A stretch of 64,000 nucleotides of DNA from Chrysopilus asiliformis (taxonomy: Eukaryota > Arthropoda > Insecta > Diptera > Rhagionidae), in contig OZ035960.1 of assembly GCA_964034945.1 (NCBI GenBank), positions 18,482,403-18,546,402 on the forward strand, given 5' to 3'. The notes beneath the pieces are model-generated. The model had not been told where the DNA came from. It searched no databases and worked only from the letters and a program-made list of their open reading frames with translations. Positions within the stretch are counted from its first letter, which is position 1. Every line of letters begins with the position of its first letter. Shown piece by piece: positions 1 through 11,585 of this stretch. A program made the position numbers and the translations under genes.

Positions 1-1400
1 AAGTTTTATCCTTTTTAATACTTTTTTAATAAGTATTCTCTCCGTTATCGCTGTATACAAAAAAGGTATCACATGATAATTCAGCACACAAAGCTGGTAA
101 GGAAGGATTTTTCTGAAAATTTAACAAAAGTCCTCGATTTGCTCTACAAGCTTTGATAAATTTTCAAAGATTAACCAGCCCGCGCCCACATAGGTAAGAA
201 AGATTTCTTAACATACCGCAGGTAAAATACTTTGTGCCTAAGAGGTGTTTTTTTTTGTGAAAAAGGGAAAAGGTTGATATCAACCCGATTGCAAAAAGGG
301 TTATTTTTGGTTCTAAACTAAATAAGCGATAAACCCAACCGAACCATTCTCATACTTTTTGTAATAATAAAGTATTTACCATGAATGGGTGAAAGAGGAA
401 TGATTTTATATTATTGGCAAACGTAGGTAAAGGGACATCGTGACACGTAAAATCTCAGGTGTTTATTTCGACGAAACTTTTAAAGTTTACTAAATCTTCG
501 CCCGTAACAAGTTCTGAAAAGTTTGTTTATTTTTTTTTTCTTTTTCAGTTTACTTCGCCTTATTCTGCCGAAGAAGAAAAACTTTTTGAAAAGAAAATTT
601 AATAGAATAAAGATTTAGCAGAAAACTGTCGTCTCTTTTGGTAGATATATGGACCGCCATATATGGCATATAAAATGTACTCTTCTTAGACGAAGACGAT
701 ACTAAAGCAAAAAAAAAAATCTCATACGTAACCACAAGTAGTTGTCCCTAGATATATGGATATACCGTTATAGTGGGGCTAGATTTTTTTACTATGATAT
801 TTTTATTCTATTTTAAAAGTTTACGAGTTTGAAACCTCAGAGAGTTCGTTGGTAATAGATAATGAAAAGTTCAAATTGTTTAAAACTTTTATTTTTCATT
901 GGAAGAATAACTGAAAGGTAACTTTCTATACCAGCGCCTGCATTTTAAACAGCCTCCGAAATAAACAATAACTACCTTTTCAATGGTATGTTCTAAGAAT
1001 ATATTATTTTTGCTACTATACATAGTTTGCTCTAGGAAAACAAATTTTCTTTGAAATTATTTTGCTCGAAACGCCAGCCATTTAATATTTCAAGATAATA
1101 ACAGAATATATTATTGTAAAAAAAAAAACTCTTTTCAAAACACGGAAATTTAATCTTCCGCAGTTGGCTTTAGTATATGTAAAACCTTTCAACTAACTAA
1201 ATATATAGTTTTGCTATCCTAATGGCTTGTTAAGAAATATCTTAGAATATAATGAATTTAAAACTATTTTCATCAAAAAATTTGTAAGTGAAAGAATCGC
1301 CAAATTGCTGGAAATATTTACTTGTTTGCTAGAAATGGCATTTATTAACCCAATTGCATCGCAAGCGTATATATCTATATGTGCTGGTTGCTTGGCACCT
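1..1400. other. AT-rich stretch without recognised features
   Basis: I see only A/T-rich sequence with short homopolymer runs. Open frames here are short and carry no recognisable domain. No RNA gene, repeat boundary or convincing exon was found. Confidence 0.5.
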
Positions 1401-1726
1401 TTAACACGTTGGCTGCCAAAGCCTTTTCAGGATTTTGATCGTGCAGTGCCAAAGTCTTTTCACGATTTTGGTCACCTGAGGCCAACTTTTTTTTGTTATT
1501 TTTTGTTTCTTTGTGCCTAAAAATCATTTTTGACTACTCGCGACTTTATTATTGATCTTAATTTTGCAGTTATAACGGTTTTTTTGTATCGCACGTTTTC
1601 GTGCGACATGGCCTGGGAGAACATAAAACATCCTGTGGGCCACGTCGCACGAAAATGTGCGACGCGGCCTCAGGGTAACATTTGGGTGTCGCACGAAAAC
1701 GTGCGACATGGCAGCCAACGTGTTAA
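1401..1726. mobile_element. MITE, TTAA-flanked, ends TTAACACGTTGGCTGCCA
   Basis: The 326-bp unit begins TTAACACGTTGGCTGCCA and ends with the exact reverse complement TGGCAGCCAACGTGTTAA, so the inverted terminal repeat is 18 bp including TTAA. Inside are three short palindromic blocks of the type GTCGCACGAAAACGTGCGAC (about 1590, 1645 and 1687) that could fold on themselves. The TTAA flanks are typical of piggyBac-mobilised elements; that assignment is inference. It has no coding capacity, and the two open frames crossing it are incidental. Confidence 0.8.
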
Positions 1727-1874
1727 AAATAAGAAATGTCTGGTCGATCATCTAATCGTTACGAAACCTGCCGCCTGTAAGTATAAGAATATTTTTTTAA
1801 TTGTCCGCCCTAGAAATTTCATATTTTTAAAAATCAAAATAAAAACATCTTAGTATAAGTACTCAAATCGAGTC

Positions 1875-2169
1875 TTAACCCTTTCGGTATTTTGATGCCA
1901 TATGGCATCATGCTAAAAAAATTGAATTGTCTTATTATTTATTTATTTTCAACACTCTATTCTCATTCAGTGCACCATTAAGTGCATTTTTGACCCAATT
2001 TTGATTTTTTGAGTAAAAAGCTGGACCACAGTGGACGTATTTGAAAAAAATTAAAATTTTTAATTTTTTTTTTTGTGTTTTAAATGAATACTAATAGCTT
2101 AAACATCATTAATTTGTATAGAGAGTATTTTTAAAACCCATAGAAAAAAACATGTTCCGAAGGGGTTAA
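1875..2169. mobile_element. MITE, TTAA-flanked, ends TTAACCCTTTCGG
   Basis: The left end is TTAACCCTTTCGG (1875-1887) and the right end CCGAAGGGGTTAA (2157-2169), matching at 12 of 13 positions when inverted. Length is about 295 bp with no coding content. The TTAA at both edges suggests a piggyBac-type target site. An internal palindrome, GCCATATGGC, lies just after the left end. Its right TTAA is shared with, or overlapped by, the next MITE, so the two elements abut. Confidence 0.7.
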
Positions 2170-2522
2170 GGTACCGGTCCACATGAGAGTAAATACGCGA
2201 GTAACTCTCAAAAACTCTCAAAAGTTACTCGCAGGAGGTTGTCCATTTGAGAGTTAATTTCGGCGATTTTTCTCTTTTCAAGACCAATATCTTGATTTTT
2301 TTGACATCTTGCTTTGGCGAGTTCTCGACAGCTACTAGCGAAATTCAAACGCCGTTCGTATCTGACGACTAGAGAGCAGAATCACTTTTGACAGCTCGCA
2401 GAAACTAGCTCGCGAGTTTTTGCGAGTTTCTGCGAGCGACTCTCCAAGACGTGTCCATTTGTGAGTAGCTGCTATCGAGAGTTTCTTGCCGGCATTTACT
2501 CTCATGTGGAGCGGCACCTTAA
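2166..2522. mobile_element. MITE family A, copy 1 (TAAGGTRCCG..CCACATGAGAG ends)
   Basis: The left end reads TTAAGGTACCGGTCCACATG and the right end is its near complement CATGTGGAGCGGCACCTTAA; the inverted match continues through GAGAGTAAAT. The interior is rich in short direct and inverted variants of GCGAGTAACTCTC and GCGAGTTTCTGCGAG. A second copy lies at 42727-43160. Flanks fit a TA (or TTAA) target duplication. There is no coding capacity; an open frame on the minus strand is a shadow of the repeat. Confidence 0.8.
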
Positions 2523-3191
2523 CCGGCTCCTAATGGGGTTTCAGGGCAGACCTGTTGGGGGGATTTGGGTGTGAAAACATCCACAAAAACAATATAACAT
2601 TTGTTATGTTATTATTTTTTTTAAGACATATAATCCAAGAAATTCCAATAGAACAAAATAAAAACAGTTTAAAACAGAAGTGGTTAAAATGCTCTGTGTT
2701 CATATACCAAATTGGTATTGCATTTACAACAATGTTAATTTGATAAAATGTTAAGATGCTACAAAGAAAATACAAGGGGTGTGAGGTCGGAGTTGGAATC
2801 GGAGTATTTTTTTTAGAACGACTTCACATCCCTGAAAATACGATATCAACTAGTAGAACATAATGATTAGAAACGGGAAAAAAATGACACAAGTTTTGTA
2901 GTAAAAGATAAACTTGAATATATGCAAATTTTACAATGTGCTTATTTCGAAATCCAATATAAAATCCGTTAAGGCAGTTTACAGTCAATTTTCATGTTAA
3001 CTAGGCACTTCGAAAGGATAACGCATAGTAAGCTATACGAGTTCTATTCTATTCTATACTAATACAAACTACATAAAACCAATCGAAATTTAAAGTAAAA
3101 GGCACGAACTTAAAGCAACTTCATAAAGTCGCAAAAGCTTAAGTGCTTTCAACCATTGCAAATGACACTTTTGTAATTTCGTATCAATGGG

Positions 3192-3470
3192 GTGAACGGA
3201 TGGAATGGCACGGCAAGGCATGCCGTACACCTATTGCGTATACTCGGATGTGAAAAGTTGTTCCTTCTGTTTCAGGAGCAAGTCCTGCTGTCAGGAATTA
3301 TGACAAAGATGAGGGTGTGGGTGCTGAGGGGGTGCGGTGGTGGGGTAACCGGGATGGATGGTTGGTCGGTTAGACGGTTAGTTGGGCTGAATCGGTTGGT
3401 TAGTGGATATTTGGTTGGGCGGCTGGGTCTACCACATAAAGTACGCTGGATGGTCTAGGGTTAAAGCGAA
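3192..3470 (+). other. G-rich, C-poor strand-asymmetric block
   Basis: The plus strand from about 3300 to 3440 is strongly G-rich with repeated GGTTGG, GGTTAG and GGATGG words, unlike its AT-rich surroundings. It holds an 88-codon open frame, but the composition is low-complexity and no domain is visible, so I do not call it coding. It may be a decayed simple repeat. Closely spaced GG runs could support non-B DNA structure, but this is only inferred. Confidence 0.35.
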
Positions 3471-3845
3471 ATGCCAAAAAAGGGTAATTCTATTAAGTTA
3501 CGCTCCGCAAAAGTCGTACACAAATATCACGAGTGGCAAATCGGCCGTCAATTGAATATTCAGAACCAGTCGGTGCCACAAATAAAAAGGGCGGCATGCG
3601 AAGCGACCTGATGGTTGTTGGCTAGTGGTGCTAGTGCAGAGTAGCTACAGCAGAAGATGAAAGAATAAGATATAGGTACCATATACCTAGATTTTATTAA
3701 CATAGCGATATAGATTTATATCGCAGTATTTATACTATAAACACAATCTTGTGTTTTTTTTATCCTGTTTATTTCGTATTGAGGGTATACCAATTTCCAT
3801 GCATACTCGTAGATATGTGCATTATACAGTTATAAAGTTAAATTT

Positions 3846-3872
3846 GTATAGTATAGTATAGTATAGTATAGT
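3846..3872. repeat. (GTATA)n microsatellite
   Basis: About five perfect copies of the pentamer GTATA occur in tandem. Confidence 0.9.
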
Positions 3873-4829
3873 AGAAAATGAAGGAGATCACCGGCATTGA
3901 AACGAGGGGGATGAATTCGCTACCCACAAAAAAAATATATATATCTAAATGCGACTCACGTTTTCTGTTAAGCTTTTTAATGAAGAACAAAATGGAGATA
4001 AGAGAAGCATAAAAAATGGGAAAACTTTTACCCCCGTAGCCAATGTGTGTACATAGAACACAGGTAAGCAAGCAAGAAACAAGAAGCAACAGATTTAATG
4101 ATGTGTGTGCTTGTGTTTTATCTGATACGTGTTAGGCGATTTCTCTTTTTTCTGCACAGATACAAAAACTCAACAAACTTAAGGATAAGATCGGCACGAG
4201 AAAAAAAAAACTGAAATAAAATAAAATTGTAACAACAAAATAGCAATATATCTATAAATTTTTTTCTTTCTACATTCTTATCGTTTTCTTTTACCTATAC
4301 TTTATTTATTTATTTATTTTTTTTTTGGCGAAGATCGAATTAATCGAAGTATTAACTGAGATCTGACTCTTGCATAGTAAAAAGCTACGAATTTATATTA
4401 ACTGACAATAAACTTTCAGTGACTTCACAGATTCGAATACCAAATACTACATAAGATGGGTATTACTCTGCCAAATAAAAGGAAACATTCTTGAAACAAA
4501 TTACTTTGAAGTAAGTAAAGAATTCAATAAGTTTCTACCAGATATTTTATGTTGTTGAATTGATTTTGTTGGGGTTTTCTTTACACGCAATTTATATAAA
4601 GAAAAAGAGAATTCACATCCATTTGTCTAATTCCGAGAATTTGCATTTTCATTAAAGTTTCAAATTAGTGTGTATTTTATTTACGACCATGAATTTTTTT
4701 TTTGTGAGAATTTTAAAGAACTCTGAGATAAGTTAATTTGAAAACATAACAAAAGCTACCACTTCCAGGGGTAATCGTGAGATACTCAATACTCTATGTA
4801 TATTCTTATATGTATATAAGAACAGACTG

Positions 4830-5710
4830 AATTTCCATCAAAATTATTCCGTTTGTATGGGGAAGGGAGAAAAGTGGATCGATTGGATTTTGATGTAGGG
4901 CACATTTTTTCTTAACCAGTTACTTGTACCTATAGCTCTAATGCATTGAATTGGGGCTGTAAAGGTTAAATTTAGGCTGTTCAAGAACATAGCCTAACTT
5001 TTAACGAGAAACTTATCTGTGCAAAATTTTAGGACCTTAAATAAATTCGTTCTAGAGTTATGATCAGGGCCGTGCCGAGAAAAAGCAGCGCCCAGGTAAA
5101 AAAACTGTATTTGGCGACCCGACCCTCTCTAAAAAAAACTTGACAAATACGCGTTTTTGTGTGCTTGAAAATTTTGAAATACCGGCCAGACAGAAAAATA
5201 TTTGTCACATTTTTTATTTGTGACTGGCAGACCCTTCGTTGTCAGCTTAAAGTTTTTTTAAAAGAATGCCAAAAAATCACAAATAAAAATAACTCAAAAA
5301 CTTTTGGGAAAAAACGTTATCCGTACAGGACCTTTCGTTTAGAATTTTCAAAATCTAATACCGCATTCGTGATCAGCATCCCCAAAAACCCCATAATGCC
5401 AATTTTTGCGGGGAAAAGTGGGAAAAAAGATATTTGCGTTATCTTTACAGGAACTTCCGTTTCGAATTTTGAAATTCCAACACCAGAGCCGTAATCAGCG
5501 ACCCCAAAATGGTAATTTTTCGGGGGAAAATGGGAAAAAGGGTATTTGCGTTATCCTTACAGGACCTTCTGTTTCAAATTTTGAAAATCTAACAAAGCCG
5601 AAAACCTGTTCCTGGCAAGGCAGATCATTTTGCAAAAAACCGCGTAAAAATCGGTTCAGTAGTTTTTGAGTTTTGTGATCTCAAACAAACAAACAAACAT
5701 CCAGATTAAC
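4830..5710 (+). repeat. Decayed modular repeat with three tandem units
   Basis: Between about 5270 and 5590 a unit of roughly 100-120 bp recurs three times; each carries a 'ttatccttacaggaccttccgtttcaaattttgaaa' type phrase (three diverged forms) followed by 'cgaccccaaaa'. The right part ends with 'atcggttcagtagttttt' and CAAA repeats. The left part (4830-5060) has phrases also seen in the DINE-like family, such as 'ttggattttgatgta' and 'gtgcaaaattt'. The class is unresolved. Two open frames here (5159 and 5406, plus strand) are shadows of the repeat. Confidence 0.5.
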
Positions 5711-5971
5711 TGGATAAAAACGGTATTTTAGTTATTCCGCATGCAACAAAAAAGCATATAGGTGAAAGTCATTTGAAAAAATTGCCGCGGTCGAAATTTT
5801 TTAAGTGACAAGGTTAAATACACCTTTAATCCTTTATGGACCAGGAAGTGAACTGACAATAAATCAATAACCATGACTTTTTTTCGTTGAAAATGATTCC
5901 AGAAAGCATTTAACATGAACTAATGTTTTTGGAGGGGTGGTATTTACGCCTGTTGTATATAGAAGTATATA

Positions 5972-6241
5972 CACGCAGAGAAAAATACTAATAAATCTAA
6001 CTACTTTATAATGGGAAATCGTGACTATCACTAAAATAATTAATTTCAATTATAAAATAGTTAATTTCAATTGAAAAACTATTCAATTTAACTACAAAAT
6101 AGTAAATTTTAGTACTAAGTAGTTAAATTTCTTATAAAAATTGTCGATTTTGACTATTTATGTATTTGAAATTAACTATTTTAGTAATAGTCACGATTCC
6201 CCATTATAAAGTAGTTAAATTTACTATCTTTTCTCTCCGTG
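5972..6241. mobile_element. Fold-back MITE, CACGCAGAGAAAAA ends, 12-bp flanking duplication
   Basis: About 60 bp at each end are inverted repeats: CACGCAGAGAAAAATA on the left, its complement ending TTTTCTCTCCGTG on the right, and a shared inner block CTACTTTATAATGGG. The interior is built of TAGTTAAATTT-like words. The sequence TAGAAGTATATA sits directly on both sides (5960-5971 and 6242-6253), either a long target duplication or a TA duplication in a pre-existing tandem. Half copies of the family lie near 50700-50900 and 59514-59549. Confidence 0.75.
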
Positions 6242-6433
6242 TAGAAGTATATAAAATGTTGATACTATTGGACAAGCAAAAAATATTTATAAGGATTTAA
6301 AGTTGGTGGTAGTTAAAAGTGCCGACTGCCAACAAAGAGTTAAATTAATCCATCACTTGCCAGAGAAGAGTTATCTTCATGTTTTGCCCTTTTTGAGATC
6401 CGAATTTACGGCAGCGAACTTCCAAATGTCGTT

Positions 6434-7272
6434 TAGGCCTCGTTTACATTTGCGATTTTTTTCTTGAATTACTCCGCAAATTTTATTCAGAATCAATTCC
6501 GCCAATTTTGTTCATTTATCGCAGAATAAATTCTGTGGTCACAAGTTATAAGGGCTTAAGTAGAATTTCTTGATTTTTCAGGAGAAGCATTTTAATATTT
6601 ATGAAATTTTAACTGTTGGTGGCAAAGGGGTATCAAACCGAATTCAAAAACCTATAACTACAAAACGTTATGAAAAATAAGCTTTTTACGATTGGTTTAA
6701 TCTGGTTTATTCACACTTAATATTTTCAAAGAAATTAAGGATTATTTTACTTTAGCCACTCTTTCAAAACTTTTTTATGTCTTAGAAATGGCTACAAACA
6801 ATGGCTAAAGTCAAGTTAAGCCCCTAAAAACCTACACCCCGATTTGAAAAAGAGGCTAAAACAGACTTTAGCCTGCTTGTTTCGGAAAAATTAAAACCGA
6901 AGAATGAACTAATTCGACTTAAGCCACTATTCCACGTGCAAAAACGGTCAAATCAATGCAGCTTCGCGCCCATAAGAGTGGATTAAGTCTATACAAAAAT
7001 ATATGGGATCTGACTTTAGCCGTTCTTCCAAATGCAACTTGGAAATTTTTTGACTTTGGCCATTTGATGTAGTAGCCTATAACGGTCAAAAATGTTCGTA
7101 GAAACTAACGGGTTAGTGGAATTAAGAGCATTTTGGAAGGAGAACACGATTCTGTAAAAACATTGAAAACGGCTAAAGTCGAGTTAGGCCCTTACAACTT
7201 GTGACCACTGAATTCACTTAGCAAAAGTTGTCAAAATTTGAATTTATTTTGTTCATATTTTGAAATCCCCGG
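6434..7272 (+). mobile_element. MITE family B, 5' part, interrupted twice
   Basis: TAGGCCTCGTTTACATTTGC at 6434 resembles the left end of the element at 53547 (TAAGGGCCCATTTACACTTG). Interior phrases also match it: 'tactccgcaaattttattcagaat', 'atcgcagaataaa' and 'cacttagcaaaagtt'. The copy is split: 6434-6533 and 7211-7272 are its two pieces, separated by the element at 6534-7210. The DINE-like copy starting at 7273 cuts it again. I could not find its right terminus beyond 7825. Confidence 0.6.
6534..7210. mobile_element. Inverted-repeat element nested in MITE B, AATT(C) duplication
   Basis: The left end TGTGGTCACAAGTTATAAGG and the right end CCTTACAACTTGTGACCACTG-type sequence (7188-7210) are inverted matches over about 20 bp with a few differences. 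AATTC stands on both sides (6529-6533 and 7211-7215). The sister copy of the host MITE at 53.6 kb has an uninterrupted 'gaataaaatcactt' at this point, which serves as an empty site. The interior has repeated 'actttagcc/ggctaaagt' words. No coding capacity. Confidence 0.7.
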
Positions 7273-7825
7273 TTATACCCGTATGGTGAAACCAAAGGGT
7301 ATACTAACTTTGCCTTACCGTTTGTAACGCCAAGATCCCGTTATCACACACTAAAATGAATTACAACAGTGTGTTTAGAATGGTAAAAAAAATTGAATTT
7401 TGCATGTCCGTCCGTCCGTCTGTCCGTCTGTCTGTCCGTCCGTCCGTCTGTGGCGCGGATTGCGGGCGCACGGATTGAGCTAGAGACTTTTGCGCAGATT
7501 CGTTTTTCGTAAAATGCGAGGCTAAGTTCGTTAATGGGCAAAAATGGATCATTAGGGGGTACTCCCCATACAAACAAAAACGATTTTTGCGAATATCTCA
7601 AAAACGGTGCATCTTATCAAAAAAGTCCAAGAACAAAAGTTATTTAGGATATGATTCTACATAAAACTCCCATACATCCAAATCCGATTGGAATAAATTT
7701 TAAAAATTCTTATTGGAAAGTTTGACTTCAAAGTGGAATTTGAATACAACTGTTCGCCGTTCACTTAAATCACCATTCGGGTTTTCAATAATTGCCGGAT
7801 TGGCAATTATAGCTTTTGTTATGTT
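7273..7825 (+). mobile_element. DINE-1-like Helentron derivative, copy 1 (subfamily a)
   Basis: The element starts TTATACCCGTATGGTG and, after AAACC, continues AAAGGGTATACTA, the same architecture as the Drosophila DINE-1/INE-1 start. A GTCY array (GTCC/GTCT) covers about 7406-7452. The 3' end has the stem ATTGCC..GGCAAT followed by AGCTTTTGTTATGTT. The subterminal CACCATnCGGGT block is the inverted partner of ACCCGTATGGTG at the start. These are the hallmarks of non-autonomous Helentron elements (HINEs), which insert between T residues without duplication. Open frames crossing it are incidental. Confidence 0.85.
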
Positions 7826-8538
7826 TTCAATCTTGTATTCACCCAAAATTTATACCCGGCTAGTCTCAATTGACTAAAAAAAAATAATTTGTCCCTGCAT
7901 TTGAACACTATAATTAAATACTTTTAAAATTATGCTTTTATATCAGACTAATGTAAACCACAAAAGAACAAACGAAAAGATTAAATTCTTACAATTAAAA
8001 CACAATAATTGTGGTCGTATACAACATCAAGACAAAACAACTTATAGAAACCCATATAAATATGAAAAAAAACTCACCGAATAAAGTTTTTGTTTAATTT
8101 GCTCCTTAAACACACTACAGCAATAAAATTAGTAATGACGAAACAAAAAAAAAACTCTTTGAAGCTTGTTTTAAACTTTATGCCCCTTAAATAGAATGCC
8201 GCTTTTTAAGAAAACAATTCATTCCTCCGAAAAGGAGCTCTTCAAACGGTTCAGTACACTTCTAACGTAGAGGTACTCATATTGTATTTACATGGTTATG
8301 TTGAATTTGAAGTGGTTCTTTTTTTTTATTTGTATATCTATTGTATAGGTAACAGCATAAGTTTATCCACAGAAGTAAACATCCAGTCAGATAGATACTA
8401 GATATACAAAACTCTTACACCTGTCTTTATAAGTTGTGTGCAAAAATAACACAAGTGCGGGCATGAAAATGCGACAAAGAACTGTCTTCCTTGGAATTAA
8501 TTTTATTGCCAGCAGCATACAAATATTAATTTTCTCAC

Positions 8539-8585
8539 CTGGTCTCACCACTTCGTACCATCACCGCATTGCCGCGCACCGCACA
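8539..8585 (-). other. Exon-like GC island, strand uncertain
   Basis: On the minus strand a 47-nt GC-rich block sits between an acceptor-like 'tatttaccag' and a donor-like AG|GTGAGA. In one phase it is open (Cys-Ala-Val-Arg-Gly-Asn...); in the phase that would follow the island at 8987 it gives a short reading that stops. The plus strand also offers a donor (CTG|GTAAAT) for the same block, so strand is undecided. No family recognised. It could be chance. Confidence 0.18.
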
Positions 8586-8986
8586 CTGGTAAATACCTGG
8601 GGCGGAAAAAGATCATTGTCGAAGTGAAATAACTCGAAGGGAAAATGGGTAGCAAAATATGGCGATGCTACTTGCTCCGGGTGTATCTGTTTTGGGGGTG
8701 GCTGGTTAGCTGGTATGGTTTACGAGTGTATCTATAAGGCGCCATTATGCAATAAGAAAAGAAAAGGTAAATTCTCTTAGAGAATAGAAGTATCATAATA
8801 ACAGTAGAATTGTGAATTTCGACATAAGAAAGCAGTAAGTAGTACGTCGAGGATCTTAAACAGCACGAGAAAATATCATGAGCAGCAAAGTGACTGATAA
8901 ATTCTTCAAGAGTGAACGACATTTCCAGATCTGGTTTTCTAATTCTTAATAGCCAGCCAGCAGCTAGCTACTGCCATTTCTACTTA

Positions 8987-9073
8987 CCATCACTGCTTTC
9001 TACTTTTCCGTCATCATCGTAATAATATTCTTCTTCTTCTTCTTCTGGTTCTTGTAGGTATTTTTTTTTTCTG
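8987..9073 (-). other. Candidate acidic coding exon (minus strand)
   Basis: Read on the minus strand, the block encodes a run of six glutamates, three tyrosines and three aspartates (QEPEEEEEEYYYDDDGKVE), ending at a consensus donor GATG|GTAAGT at 8987/8986. The upstream border is unclear; an AG before the A-run near 9071 is possible, but it lacks a good pyrimidine tract. The codon for Glu is always GAA, so a TTC microsatellite on the other strand could also explain the run. I do not recognise the protein. Confidence 0.28.
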
Positions 9074-10409
9074 TCTTCATCTATTGTTTGGAATTATGAT
9101 CCTTGAAGACAAAACACAAGGATTCCACGTCTTTTTTCCATCTATATAGCACTTGGCCTTTGTTCGGGGGTATAAACTTCACAATGTTTTTGCATTGTCA
9201 AAGTATACCGACATTGCCTCATCTACCATTCACAAAACGATATGGTGCTTTTTTAGTTCTTTATATTATTTCATCTGTAAAACCTTTCTGGGTAACATTT
9301 CGGTATATTCGTCGTATCTATATCTGATTCGGAAGGACTGGATATATAATTCGTTTGATATACACACCACTATAAACATCTAAAATGAAACCAAAGTAGA
9401 CCCACACTTTTCTCCATGACACCACCTAACATTTTATTTGATTATTTTGGGTCCTACCCTGGTTACAAAATGTAAGTTAAGATGAAGCAAGTTACCATGG
9501 ATTTTATTCTCTCACTAAGAGGATAATGGAGGATATCTTTTCTTTATTCATAACAAAAACATTCTCTGTTTGTCCACTTGGTTTGACTGAGAGTACCAGC
9601 AAGAATTTCCTTTCATTCGTTCTTCCTTTCTGCTTTTATTTACTTTTTTTTTCTTTTGATATTTTTTTTTACATTTCTATAGGCTGAGGTAAAACATCGG
9701 ACCACTTAAATATGCCTGCGGCCAAAAGTTCTCAAGTGTAATTAGGTGTCCTACGGGCTTGTGTGAATTTTTAGTTTTTCCCTCTGGTTTTATCTATCTT
9801 TGAGATAAGGATAATATTTGACCACATTTCCGAGGATTTGTGCTTATCTAGTCAGGTTTGATTAAGACTTTATTAGTGAAAACCATTCGCAAGAAAACAA
9901 ATGAAATTTGACATCTCTCTTAACAAAAGCCCATCGTCCCAATCAAGTTCTAGGCATAAAAGTTTTTGCTTTATTGAAACACATCATGTAAATAGCTTCC
10001 AATTTATCTTTCTTGCAAACAAAAAATTTATATTTTTTGTATAATAAGTAGTTCTGTGTAAAATTACGGTCACTATAAATGCTCTTTTTAGTACCCAATG
10101 ATTCCTTCCACAGAAAACCTTTTTTTTTAAATCGTGATTCTTGTTTCCATTTACAATAGTGAATTTAGTATTTTATTATCGTGAAAGACTACACTGAAAG
10201 AAATCGGGAATGAATTAAAAACCGTGATTTAATTCAACTGGTTTTCATTTTCACCCCAAAATCAAATGTTTTTTATTTGAATTAAAAGATAAAGTAGTAA
10301 AAACAAATGCCAATCCATTCATTTTAAATGCAGGTTATTTTAAACATGATAAGCATTTAAAACAAAGTTCTAATCAGTTAATTTCACAGTTTGACAAAGC
10401 CCGCTTTCT

Positions 10410-10885
10410 TAGACCGTGATTACATTGGCGCAGGAAGGCGTCTAACTTCACCAAATTTTGGGCAAGAGACGAAGTGGGAATGATCATACGAAAAGAAGAA
10501 CGAAAAGTAAAGATTTCATTTTGAAGTTAATGAGGAGCGATGTGTGATTGGCTACCTATTCCCACTTGTTTCGAAAAAATCATTCGGTTTATAGACGCCA
10601 TGGCGTGCGCATCTCGAATAATTTTCATTTATGTGTGCAATATTTATTTATGAAAAATTCTACCCTTTTATTGTCTTTATACAATCACTAATATTATAAA
10701 AATTATTAATAAATTTAATTTGGCCCCACAATCCTACGGAATTCCGATAAATTATCTCTTGCTGAAATAAAAATGGCCCAGTTTCCATTCGTTCCACTTG
10801 TCGGTGTGTGGTTCAGTTCAATCGCGTGTAATCACAAAAGGTTCAAGCAGGTGGTTCACTTAGTCTATGTGTAATCATGGTCTTA
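10410..10885. mobile_element. MITE, TA-flanked, ends TAAGACCATGATTACAC
   Basis: The left end TAGACCGTGATTACAT (10410) and the right end GTGTAATCATGGTCTTA (to 10885) are inverted matches with about three differences. Internal sequence contains further GTGTAATCA and CCACTTGT motifs. Length is about 476 bp with a TA at each edge. The end shows the YACAC pattern shared by other MITEs in this window. No coding capacity. Confidence 0.6.
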
Positions 10886-11585
10886 CGTTATATAGTCACA
10901 TCAAATAACCGAGCATTGGTTCAGAATGCATAGACAATAATATCGGCGAGAATGAGAGAGAATCATAATCGTCCTTTAAGATTGCAATATGGTTTTCCTG
11001 AAAATTATGCCACTTGTGAACACGATAATAAAATATTTTTCTTTATTTTGTTATCAACCTGAATAAAAAATTAGTTTTAGGGATAATATCTTCATCTAAA
11101 AATTAGTTTGAGTTATTTTTCGTAAGATTTTTTATACTCATCTTTTCAATTTCGTTTTCAAAATCTCTTTTTTGAAAATTATTACCACCCAGAGTAAATT
11201 TTTTTTTCGTTGTAACACTATAATATTTATCAAGCAAATTCATTCGTTTGAAGTTTTGGATCTAAAAATCATCAAATTTCATTAATTTTCTATTACTCGC
11301 ATATTTTTAATAAAACATAAAATAAAATATTTCCATCCTGAAATGAGTATTAGATGCTACCACAGACAGACATATAAATACATTTCATCAACATACACTA
11401 ATAATAAAGAAAATAGAAAATAAACAAGAAAAGAGGTCAGAGGAATTGACATTGCTGTTTCTCTGACAAAAAAAAAATAAACAACTGGTTTAAATACTTT
11501 TTTTTAAAACTAATACCGCTGGCTCAAATTTAGCGAATTTTTTGATTTGATTCAACTGCTTTTTCGTTGAATCTAATGACTATTT
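10886..11585. other. AT-rich stretch without recognised features
   Basis: Very A/T-rich with several A and T runs. No gene, repeat end or RNA motif is supported. Confidence 0.45.

Larger units (their letters stand above)
2523..4830. other. Mostly unique AT-rich stretch
   Basis: No gene is supported. The stretch contains a G-rich block (about 3190-3470) and a GTATA microsatellite (3846-3872), listed separately. The rest is A/T-rich, with no matching ends or RNA motifs that I could find. Confidence 0.4.
7826..10409. other. Mostly unique stretch with two exon-like islands
   Basis: The region is AT-rich and holds no recognised repeat family. The left part has a few DINE-like words ('tttatacccggctag', 7851). 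Two GC-richer islands with splice-like borders, near 8539-8585 and 8987-9070, are listed separately. An open frame at 8668-8922 (minus) shows no domain. Confidence 0.4.

Noticed and set aside
3192..3458. 88-codon frame in a G-rich block
   Set aside because: The sequence is low-complexity GGTTGG/GGATGG, and the predicted peptide shows no family resemblance.
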